Below the pieces are notes generated by a model. That model was given only the letters and a program-made list of their open reading frames with translations, was not told where the DNA came from and made no database searches. From DASVHF01 sp036382695 (GTDB lineage: Bacteria > Patescibacteriota > Microgenomatia > Woykebacterales > RBG-16-39-9b), in NCBI GenBank assembly GCA_036382695.1, contig DASVHF010000021.1:1-22600 (forward strand): 22,600 bases of DNA, written 5' to 3'. This document shows, piece after piece, positions 13,446-20,091 of this stretch (within the stretch, counting starts at the first letter, position 1; each line of letters starts with the position of its first letter). A program made the position numbers and the translations under genes.

Positions 13446-14812
13446 GGACTAGAATTGCGCCCTCGCCCACAGGCGATCCTCATATCGGTACAGCGTACAC
13501 AGCCCTTTTTAATTATGCTTTTTCTAAGAAAAATAAGGGCAAGTTTATCTTGAGGATTGAAGACACTGATAGAACAAGGTTGGTACCGGAAGCTGAACAA
13601 AAAATCATCGATTCGCTGACTTGGCTGGGAATAAAATGGGATGAGGGACCATATAAACAAAGCGAAAGACTAAATCTTTACCAAGATACGGCCAAAAAGT
13701 TGGTGACAAAAGGAGCCGCATATTACTGCAATTGTCCCCCTGAAAGACTTGAGAAAGTTCGTCAGGAACAGCAAGCCAAAGGTGAAGTACCACGATACGA
13801 TAGAAAATGCCGCTTGAATTCCCCGAAGAAAGGCCCCTTCGTCGTCCGGCTGAAAGTACCCGAAGCTGGGGAAACGAGTTTCAACGATTTGATTCGCGGT
13901 AAAATTACTTTTAAAAATAAAGATATCGATGACGCTATCATACTGAAATCCGATGGGTGGCCTACCTATCACTTGGCAGTGGTTGTGGACGATGCTGATA
14001 TGAAAATAAGCCACGTAATACGTGCAGAGGAATGGCTTTCCTCGACCCCAAAGCATGTAATACTAGCGAAAGCTTTGGAGAGCAAATTACCAAATTTTGC
14101 CCACCTGCCTATCCTGAGAAACCCAGACAGAAGTAAAATTTCCAAAAGAAAAAAACCTGTTTCCATTGTTTGGTACAGAGAGCAGGGCTATTTACCCGAG
14201 GCAATTATCAACTACTTAGCATTGATGGGTTGGTCGATGCCAGACGGAAGAGAAAAATTTACCCGGGATGAGTTTATCCGTGAGTTTGATCTGGCTAGAG
14301 TAGATCCAACCGGTCCAGTTTTTGATCTGCAGAAGTTAGAATGGCTAAACGGTGAATGGATCAGGTCATTATCAGCTGAGGAATTAACTAGGAAACTCGA
14401 GGGTTATGCAGAGGTTGGCTCTTCTGACATAAGGAAAGTTTTACCTCTGGTACACGAGCGACTGAAAAGACTTTCTGAATTCGACAACCTGACCAACTAC
14501 TTTTTTGATGAAGAGATAGAAATAGCCAAAGAAACAATTATCCAAAAGGGTAAGGGTGTAAAAGAAACTAAGGAAGTCCTTCAAAAAATCGCTGCCGCGC
14601 TATCGACCACTGATTGGAACAAGAAGGAAATTGAGGACACGGTTAAGAGGCAGCAGGAAAAGATTGGTTGGAGTAATACTGATTTATTCCAGACAATTAG
14701 AGGGGTTGCTACCGGAACCCGTGCGACTCCACCGCTTTTTGATACCTTGGAAGCTATTGGGAAAGAAAAGGTAGCCAAACGGTTTAAAAAAGCTATAGCG
14801 TTACTTAGCTAA
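13433..14812 (+). CDS. gltX: Glutamyl-tRNA synthetase
   Basis: GluRS charges tRNA-Glu and, where GlnRS is absent, also tRNA-Gln. With the start at 13433 the protein opens MSNVRTRIAPSPTG, the usual beginning; the class I signatures are HIGT (17-20) and KISKR (235-239, the KMSKS loop). A zinc-knuckle-like site is C99-x-C101, Y122 and C126, the CxC...Y-x3-C pattern seen in some GluRS and Glu-Q-RS rather than the CxC...CxH of E. coli. The C-terminal anticodon region runs from about 320 to 459. Earlier in-frame starts are ATG 13412 (overlapping aspS by 11 bases) and TTG 13403; family alignment favours 13433. No SD is present, so translation is probably coupled to aspS. Length is normal. Confidence 0.96.
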   Translation: MSNVRTRIAPSPTGDPHIGTAYTALFNYAFSKKNKGKFILRIEDTDRTRLVPEAEQKIIDSLTWLGIKWDEGPYKQSERLNLYQDTAKKLVTKGAAYYCNCPPERLEKVRQEQQAKGEVPRYDRKCRLNSPKKGPFVVRLKVPEAGETSFNDLIRGKITFKNKDIDDAIILKSDGWPTYHLAVVVDDADMKISHVIRAEEWLSSTPKHVILAKALESKLPNFAHLPILRNPDRSKISKRKKPVSIVWYREQGYLPEAIINYLALMGWSMPDGREKFTRDEFIREFDLARVDPTGPVFDLQKLEWLNGEWIRSLSAEELTRKLEGYAEVGSSDIRKVLPLVHERLKRLSEFDNLTNYFFDEEIEIAKETIIQKGKGVKETKEVLQKIAAALSTTDWNKKEIEDTVKRQQEKIGWSNTDLFQTIRGVATGTRATPPLFDTLEAIGKEKVAKRFKKAIALLS

Positions 14813-14825
14813 TAAGTCTCGTTTT

Positions 14826-14834
14826 TGCTACAAT
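14826..14834 (+). promoter_or_regulatory. Extended -10 promoter, leaderless start for the histidine kinase pair
   Basis: TGC plus TACAAT ends seven bases before the ATG at 14842. No SD precedes the ATG and no -35 is visible. It lies just past the gltX stop at 14812. Confidence 0.55.
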
Positions 14835-14841
14835 AAATTTA

Positions 14842-16131
14842 ATGGACCAACTGCCTGGTAGTAATATTCTCAGTCCTTTCTTTTTTGCTGGTAAGCTGGA
14901 AGAGGAAAAATTCAAGCGATTCGAACGACTTGCAGAACTCTTTACTTGGCTGGCAGTTATTCTCGGTCTTTTAATACTCCAACTTCCTTTCGCCCAAGAT
15001 TTAAACAAGCAGGCTATTTATATTATTGACGCTGCAATCGGAGTGTATGCGTTGGTATGGTACCGCCTGATTCCCAAAAAATTTTCTGGACGTCTAAAAA
15101 TGCTTGCCAGCAATTTGATAACGATCACATTCATCGCATTCATAGTCCACAATACTAGTGGAGTTCAAGGTTATCTGATATTTCTTTATTTCCTCGCAAT
15201 ATTGTCATCAGCTATGACACAGCCAATAGCCTATATGCTAATTACTGTACTATATGTTGAATTTCTAATTTTTCTAGAGGCGTTTTTGACAGCAGGGGCT
15301 TTTGAAGTAAACATTAGTTTGGCAGTTTTACACTCTTGGGCTTTGCTTTTGGTTGTTTTCTTTGCTCGATTTAACGCTGGAGAAGCATCACTACTAAAAA
15401 AAAGGCAGGAGGAAGTTATTTTAGGAAGGGAGAGGGCGCTTGGAGAATTGAAGGATGAGTTTGTGTATATTATTTCCCACGAACTGAAGCAACCAGCCAC
15501 AGCAATCAAAGGTTACCTCGCGACACTTTTTTCTAAGTACTCAGATTCCTTCAATACCGACACAAGGGAAATAATTGAACTTACAAACGTCAACAGCGGC
15601 CGACTAAGCAAGCTTTTAGATGATTTATTAGATATCTCCCAAATTCAAAAAGGAAGTCTAAAAATAAAAATGACTGATGTATCCTTGCGGCCGGTTATAA
15701 GTGAAGTACTCTCCTCCCTGCTTCTTGAGGCACAGAATAAAAGAATCTCTTTGGTCCAAAAAGGGGCTGAGGAAATGGCCGCAAAAGCAGATGCCGACCG
15801 CCTAAAAGAAGTTTTAACTAATCTCGTGGGTAACGCCGTGAAATACACCCCCGAGGGGGGAAAAGTAATAGTTGAGGTGAAAAAAGAAGGAGGATTTTCC
15901 AAAATACTAGTTTCGGATAACGGGGTTGGAATTTCTGAGGGAGATCAAAAACATCTGTTTGAAAAATTTTATCGAGTAGAAAACGAAAAAACCGAAGCTG
16001 TAAAAGGCAGCGGACTAGGGCTTTTTATTACTAAACAACTAGTCGAAAAAATGGGAGGGCAAATTGGGTTCACATCAAACGTAGGTGAGGGCACAACATT
16101 TTATTTCACCTTACCTAGATACAGGTGGTAA
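14842..16131 (+). CDS. Sensor histidine kinase, six-helix membrane sensor (first of a tandem pair)
   Basis: The N-terminal about 190 residues carry some six membrane helices with very short loops (for example TWLAVILGLLILQLPFA and ITITFIAFIVHNTSG), so it probably senses a membrane or small-molecule signal, with no large outer domain. A coiled linker (EEVILGRERALGELKDEF) leads to the HisKA domain with SHELKQP, H213 being the phospho-acceptor. The HATPase domain has NLVGNAVKYTPEGG (N box), SDNGVGIS (G1), FEKFYR (F box) and GSGLGLFI (G2), all intact. No response regulator gene is near. The next gene is a paralogue with the same layout and is cotranscribed. The signal and target are unknown. Confidence 0.92.
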   Translation: MDQLPGSNILSPFFFAGKLEEEKFKRFERLAELFTWLAVILGLLILQLPFAQDLNKQAIYIIDAAIGVYALVWYRLIPKKFSGRLKMLASNLITITFIAFIVHNTSGVQGYLIFLYFLAILSSAMTQPIAYMLITVLYVEFLIFLEAFLTAGAFEVNISLAVLHSWALLLVVFFARFNAGEASLLKKRQEEVILGRERALGELKDEFVYIISHELKQPATAIKGYLATLFSKYSDSFNTDTREIIELTNVNSGRLSKLLDDLLDISQIQKGSLKIKMTDVSLRPVISEVLSSLLLEAQNKRISLVQKGAEEMAAKADADRLKEVLTNLVGNAVKYTPEGGKVIVEVKKEGGFSKILVSDNGVGISEGDQKHLFEKFYRVENEKTEAVKGSGLGLFITKQLVEKMGGQIGFTSNVGEGTTFYFTLPRYRW

Positions 16132-16133
16132 CG

Positions 16134-17420
16134 ATGGGAGAACAGGCAACTACGTTTAAAAGAATAGAAAGAATAATCGAGCTATCGGCCGGCTTAATAG
16201 TAGTTTCCGGCTTGATCATTATCAACCTACCAATTATCCCGACACCGAATAAGACGGTTGTTTGCATTGCCGCTGTTTCTGTGGCTGTCTTTGTTTTTGT
16301 TTGGCATAAGTTGAAAATTTCAATTTCCCTAATGAATAAAAATTTCGTTGAATCAATTGTATACCTGGCTACAATTGCAATAATTGTTCACGTGACAGGT
16401 GGGGCACGAAGTTATTTCAATTTCCTCTACCTTTTACCAAATCTTTCTGTTTCGACTACCTCAACTCGGTGGTATACGGTTACTGCCTGGTTTATCACTT
16501 CGGTTTTTATCTTTGGAGAAGCACTTTTATTTCCTCAACCGTCGATAAGTATTATTTCGGGTTTTGTTTCTCCACCGTTGAGTCTGGCAGTTCTTAATGT
16601 CTGGGCAGTCGGGTTAGTAACTACGTATGGTAGATTCCTAGCAAGAGAGGTTGAGACTGCTCAAATAGCAGCTACTGAAGCAACCTTGGAAAAAGAAAAA
16701 GCTATTAATAAACTTAAAGATGAATTCCTTTTCATTATTTCCCATGAGCTGCGCGGACCGATTACAGCAATAAGAGGGTATTTAGAACTTTTCCTTAGTG
16801 GCGAAATCGTAAAAAAAGAAGGTGAAGCAAAAAATTTGGCTTCGGCCGCTTTTAGGCAAAGCGATCGTCTCAACGAGCTGATTTTTGAGTTGCTGGATCT
16901 ATCTAGGTTGGAAGTTGGAAAACTTAAACTCTCACCCGAAAATTTCGATATAAATAAATATCTAGACGAGCTGCTTAATAAAGAGAAAGAGCGAGCAAAG
17001 GAAAAGAAAATAGAATTTACCTTCAAACCGACTAGTAGTGCTTTATCGGTCCGGGCCGATAAAGAAAGAGTACGCGAAACGATTCTAATTTTAATCGATA
17101 ATGCCATCAAATACACAGGCGAGTTTGGAAAGATTTGGGTCTGGACCCAGTCAACAGATAAAAAAGCCTATATTTCCGTAGCTGATAGCGGTGTTGGAAT
17201 TTCTGAGGAAGACTTATCACATTTATTTGATAGATTTTATCGATCAGTGTCCACTCATAGCGTCGGTTCAACAGAAGAGAAAAAAGAAAAAAGTATCGGC
17301 TTGGGGCTATTTTTAGCTAAGAGTTTGATCGAGAAGATGAATGGGGAGATTTTTGTTGAAAGTAAGCTTGGAAAGGGCAGCAAATTTACTTTTACAGTTC
17401 CGTTATCGGCAAGCTCATAA
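16134..17420 (+). CDS. Sensor histidine kinase, six-helix membrane sensor (second of a tandem pair)
   Basis: It has the same plan as the upstream kinase: about six short-looped membrane helices (1-175) with matching landmarks such as IIVHVTGGARSYFNFLYLL, a coil (EKEKAINKLKDEF), SHELRGP with H204 as phospho-acceptor, and an ATPase domain with LIDNAIKYT (N box), ADSGVGIS (G1), FDRFYR (F box) and GLGLFLAKSL (G2). ATG 16134 is chosen because AGGTGG sits six bases upstream; the GTG at 16125, overlapping the previous gene, is an alternative. The pair probably arose by duplication and has drifted far apart. No receiver domain is fused or nearby. An AT-only hairpin (17417-17438) overlaps the stop. 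Confidence 0.92.
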   Translation: MGEQATTFKRIERIIELSAGLIVVSGLIIINLPIIPTPNKTVVCIAAVSVAVFVFVWHKLKISISLMNKNFVESIVYLATIAIIVHVTGGARSYFNFLYLLPNLSVSTTSTRWYTVTAWFITSVFIFGEALLFPQPSISIISGFVSPPLSLAVLNVWAVGLVTTYGRFLAREVETAQIAATEATLEKEKAINKLKDEFLFIISHELRGPITAIRGYLELFLSGEIVKKEGEAKNLASAAFRQSDRLNELIFELLDLSRLEVGKLKLSPENFDINKYLDELLNKEKERAKEKKIEFTFKPTSSALSVRADKERVRETILILIDNAIKYTGEFGKIWVWTQSTDKKAYISVADSGVGISEEDLSHLFDRFYRSVSTHSVGSTEEKKEKSIGLGLFLAKSLIEKMNGEIFVESKLGKGSKFTFTVPLSASS

Positions 17421-17438
17421 TAACCACCCACTTATTAT
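17417..17438 (+). other. Short AT hairpin after the histidine kinase pair
   Basis: ATAATAA (17417-17423) pairs with TTATTAT (17432-17438) around an eight-base C-rich loop, overlapping the stop codon. It lacks GC pairs and a T-run, so it would be a poor terminator. Confidence 0.3.
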
Positions 17439-17464
17439 CATGTCTAGTAAAATTTAATACGATT

Positions 17465-17473
17465 TGATTAAAT
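17465..17473 (+). promoter_or_regulatory. Possible extended -10 for the 17481 gene
   Basis: TGA plus TTAAAT ends seven bases before the ATG at 17481. Unlike the other leaderless cases, a short AGGA (17474-17477) also precedes the ATG and could act as an SD if transcription starts further upstream. Confidence 0.35.
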
Positions 17474-17480
17474 AGGAAAA

Positions 17481-17750
17481 ATGGGTACTGTTTACCTATT
17501 CGATTATTTTTTATTTACCTTTTTTGCTAGTTTTGGAATAATCCAAATTGCTTTGTCCAAAAAGTTTTCAGTTCGCTGGTTTTTTGGTACAGTGCTCGTC
17601 TTGCTAGCCTACGGGTGGTTTTTTTGTAGTAAGGACCGCAGCGTGCCAACGATTGTAGAAGGATCCCAGCTTTTTATTATCTTTGGCTTATCTGCGGTTT
17701 TTGCTGCAGCAGCCACGCGGGTTTTAATTTTACTCAACAGGAAAAAATGA
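17481..17750 (+). CDS. Small integral membrane protein, unknown function
   Basis: The 89-residue protein is nearly all membrane: three predicted helices at about 5-24, 32-48 and 62-84, joined by short charged turns (SKKFSVRW, SKDRSVPTIVEG) and ending in NRKK. I do not recognise a family. Its stop overlaps the start of the PAP2 gene by ATGA, so the two are translated together and it may work with that enzyme, for example as a partner or lipid-handling subunit; this is guesswork from position. AGGA before the ATG could be an SD. There is no sign of a signal peptide apart from the first helix. Confidence 0.75.
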   Translation: MGTVYLFDYFLFTFFASFGIIQIALSKKFSVRWFFGTVLVLLAYGWFFCSKDRSVPTIVEGSQLFIIFGLSAVFAAAATRVLILLNRKK

Positions 17751-18337
17751 ACTTACTGTCTGTCGATAGAGAACTTTTTTTGAAAATTAATAGTTTTGTG
17801 GGTGAGGTACCTATACTTGACAACCTAGTAAAATTAGTTGTTAATGAATATTTTGTTCCTGTGAGCCTGGCGCTAATAATACTTTACCTTTGGTTTTCGC
17901 ACGGTAAAATGGGAGCAAAGATTAGAGAAAGCCTTCCTCTTGCGGTTGTCTCAGTTGGGTTGATTAATCTAATAATCACTGTGCTCAACAAATTTATTAT
18001 TCGCCCCCGACCTTTTGATCAGCTATCTACCAACTTACTTTTCTATAAACCGACCGACCCTTCGTTTCCTAGCAATGCAGTCGCAGTTGGCTTCGCTTTA
18101 GCAGTATCTATTTTTCTAATTGATAGGAGATTGGGTACTTTTGCTCTATTTTTAGCAAGCTTTTATGGTTTTTCACGAGTCTATGCTGGAGTCCATTTCC
18201 CTGGGGATGTAGTTGTCGGAGCTTTAGTTGGAATTTTTGTAGTCTTGCTAGTTGCAAGATTCCGATCTCTAATTAAGTTTTTAACAAAATTGATTGAAAG
18301 AGTTCAAGTCAAACTTAAGCTAAGCCTTGACTATTAA
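17747..18337 (+). CDS. PAP2-family membrane phosphatase with altered motif 2
   Basis: PAP2 enzymes dephosphorylate lipid phosphates such as undecaprenyl pyrophosphate or phosphatidic acid. The 196-residue protein has five or six membrane helices and the family's three motifs in order: KFIIRPRP (K82 and R88, motif 1), PSNA at 108-111 where PSGH is expected, and SRVYAGVHFPGD (S143, R144, nucleophile H150, D154, motif 3). Motif 1 and motif 3 are complete, but the motif 2 histidine, which protonates the leaving group in characterised members, is Ala111. It may have a changed mechanism, a different donor, or be inactive. It is coupled to the small membrane protein upstream by an ATGA overlap. Confidence 0.88.
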   Translation: MNLLSVDRELFLKINSFVGEVPILDNLVKLVVNEYFVPVSLALIILYLWFSHGKMGAKIRESLPLAVVSVGLINLIITVLNKFIIRPRPFDQLSTNLLFYKPTDPSFPSNAVAVGFALAVSIFLIDRRLGTFALFLASFYGFSRVYAGVHFPGDVVVGALVGIFVVLLVARFRSLIKFLTKLIERVQVKLKLSLDY

Positions 18338-18355
18338 GAAGCTAATCCTTAATCT
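18327..18355 (+). promoter_or_regulatory. Promoter of the 18362 gene, leaderless start
   Basis: TTGACT (18327-18332), inside the end of the PAP2 gene, then 17 bases and TAATCT (18350-18355), six bases before the ATG at 18362. There is no SD. Confidence 0.5.
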
Positions 18356-18361
18356 AATTGT

Positions 18362-19558
18362 ATGCCGCAGCAAGTGTCTCCATCATCGAGCCTTAAAATC
18401 TTTACTGGAAAATCAGAAAAAATAAAAAAGGTCGGACCAAAAACTATACTTAAATGGACTATCGGTTTTTTGATACTAATTTTATTTCTCGCTTCAACAT
18501 CTTTGGTCGCTGCAAGCTATTTGTCTTTCAAACTTCCTTTGGTCTCCAAAAGCTTTCAAAGAAAGGTTGATTATTTCGTTGCTTCAGTACCAGGTATACC
18601 AAAAACTCCGAAACAAATTCTCGCCAAAGCCCTTGAAGATAGCCAGAATATCCAGACCTCGACCGAAGATTTTGATCTAAGTGTCCGTAGTGGCGGAGAT
18701 TTACTTATAGCTATGAGGATTAAAAGTAAAATTGACACTCGCGATTTGAGCAATGTTTTGCTGCAGGCGGATATACAAGGTGAAATTTTTCAAGGGCGTG
18801 GTAGTGTCAAGCTCACAGTTTCAATCATCGAAATAGGCGACGATCTTTATTTTAAGCTAGAACAGACACCGAGCATTCCTGGTTATGACCTAAGTGGGTT
18901 GGTTGGAGGTTGGTACAAAATAAACCTAACCGAAGCTGGTTCAAGTATTGGTGCTTCTGGTTTGGACGATGAAAAGATAAGAAGCGATGTTAGCGAAAAA
19001 CTAGAGGAGACGTTTGATTTTCTGGATGAGAACGAACTTTTTAAGGAAATAAGAAAGCTTTCGGATGAAAAAGTAGCTGGTAGAAGCAGCTTTCATCTTC
19101 AGCTAGTGGTTGATTCGGGTACATTGACAAAATTTTTACGTGAGCTTACATCAGAGTCGCAGATTGATGAAGCCGAAGTCGCCGATACCTTCGAAAAAGT
19201 AAAATTTGATATGTGGGTCGATAAGAAAGCCTTTTTTATAAATAAATTGGAAATAATCACCAATTTAAAAGGGTACGCTGCGACTTCCAATCTAAAGCTA
19301 ATACCTAAAACTGAGTCATTTGAAGCTAAACTATCTTACACTTTGTCGGATATCAATAAGCCAATAAAAATCCAGCCTCCAAAAGACGCACAAGAACTGA
19401 AATCTTTCTTTGAACTTCTCCTGAAGGTTCAACCTTCCACCAGCGCTCTTCAAGAATCGGTTTTAGGTGTGAGTACGGTGACATCTAAATTTGGCAGCAA
19501 CATACTGTTTTACGAGAGGCTATTGCACGTGGTGACTTTGTTCCCCGGTTCTATTTAG
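18362..19558 (+). CDS. Membrane-anchored exported protein, LppX/LprG-like fold suspected
   Basis: Residues 1-30 are cytoplasmic and basic, 31-53 is one membrane helix (WTIGFLILILFLASTSLVAAS), and the rest (60-398) is extracytoplasmic. The outer part alternates strand stretches typical of the mycobacterial LppX/LprG and YhcN-type lipid-binding fold: DLSVRSGGDLLIAMRIKSKID, IQGEIFQGRGSVKLTVSII, DDLYFKLEQ, GWYKINL, VAGRSSFHLQLVVDSGTLTKFL, KFDMWVDKKAFFINKLEI and AATSNLKLI. Those proteins hold lipids or glycolipids in a beta cup. There is no lipobox Cys, so here the membrane helix is the anchor. A role in moving lipid across the envelope is possible but not shown. Its product lies next to, but convergent with, the pilus operon. 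Confidence 0.72.
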   Translation: MPQQVSPSSSLKIFTGKSEKIKKVGPKTILKWTIGFLILILFLASTSLVAASYLSFKLPLVSKSFQRKVDYFVASVPGIPKTPKQILAKALEDSQNIQTSTEDFDLSVRSGGDLLIAMRIKSKIDTRDLSNVLLQADIQGEIFQGRGSVKLTVSIIEIGDDLYFKLEQTPSIPGYDLSGLVGGWYKINLTEAGSSIGASGLDDEKIRSDVSEKLEETFDFLDENELFKEIRKLSDEKVAGRSSFHLQLVVDSGTLTKFLRELTSESQIDEAEVADTFEKVKFDMWVDKKAFFINKLEIITNLKGYAATSNLKLIPKTESFEAKLSYTLSDINKPIKIQPPKDAQELKSFFELLLKVQPSTSALQESVLGVSTVTSKFGSNILFYERLLHVVTLFPGSI

Positions 19559-19583
19559 CTAGTTGAAATGCTCAAAGCTATCC

Positions 19584-19622
19584 CAACAACTTAATTCAAA
19601 TTAATAACTGAACCAGTTGTTG
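19584..19622. terminator. Hairpin between convergent genes, possible bidirectional terminator
   Basis: CAACAACT (19584-19591) pairs with AGTTGTTG (19615-19622), and the loop holds a further TTAAT/ATTAA stem. A second inverted repeat, TCGATA (19642-19647) with TATCGA (19656-19661), overlaps the pseudopilin stop. No strong T-run follows either, so termination strength is uncertain. Confidence 0.4.
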
Positions 19623-19654
19623 TGGAACAAAATGAATTTTGTCGATAACTCAAC

Positions 19655-20089
19655 CTATCGAGTTGCGCTTATTGTAGCTATCCCACCCTCAGTGTTTGGC
19701 GCGGAGACAGTTATTCGGTCGCCGGTACTTTGACAAATGTCATAACCAGTGTCAGTCGCATCCCCAGCAGGAGCTGGATCTTTGGGTAGGTCAGCAACAT
19801 AGTCTGGTACCACAGAAGCGGCAAGATCTTTGTCACCTGTGCCGATACTATCAGTTGTGGGACAAGTTTCATATGGACCAGCTGGGAAACTGCCGTTATC
19901 AACGAAATATTGATTTACCGCATTTAGAACAGTTAGGACGTCCGCTCTTCTTTGAGTGTTTCTGGCATCTCTAGTTTGTCTGGCTGGGTTGATGGCGACT
20001 AAAACAATCACCAAGAGGATGGATAGGATGGCGATAACTACTAAAAGCTCGATGAGTGTGAAACCCTTCTTAAGTTTAAGTTTGGACAG
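19655..20089 (-). CDS. Type IV pilin-like protein (major pseudopilin), CTG start
   Basis: From CTG at 20089 the protein opens with SKLKLKKG, then the class III prepilin signal FTLIELLVVIAILSILLVIV with cleavage expected after G and the conserved Glu at mature position 5. A polar head of about 100 residues follows, with RDARNTQRRADVLTVLNAVNQYF as end of the long helix and two Cys (YETCPTTD, YDICQSTG) likely forming the D-region loop. No ATG, GTG or TTG lies in frame between the previous in-frame stop and the middle of the membrane segment; the TTG at 20014 would remove the prepilin signal. The CTG has GGAGGTGA six bases upstream. It is the last gene of the operon. The short lollipop head resembles GspG/PilA-type subunits. 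Confidence 0.85.
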   Translation of the reverse strand: MSKLKLKKGFTLIELLVVIAILSILLVIVLVAINPARQTRDARNTQRRADVLTVLNAVNQYFVDNGSFPAGPYETCPTTDSIGTGDKDLAASVVPDYVADLPKDPAPAGDATDTGYDICQSTGDRITVSAPNTEGGIATISATR

Positions 20090-20091
20090 CT

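Noticed and set aside
16125..16133. GTG at 16125 as start of the second kinase
   Set aside because: ATG 16134 has AGGTGG at a good distance; the GTG lies inside that SD-like site.
19576..19685. Ten-base direct repeat AGCTATCCCA at 19576 and 19676, exactly 100 bases apart
   Set aside because: One copy lies in the pseudopilin coding end and the other in the gap; a pair of matching 10-mers within 100 bases is expected by chance about twice in a window of this size.
19696..19974. A 92-residue plus-strand frame opposite the pseudopilin
   Set aside because: The minus strand encodes a clear prepilin; the plus frame is Gln/His/Leu-rich noise without a start context.
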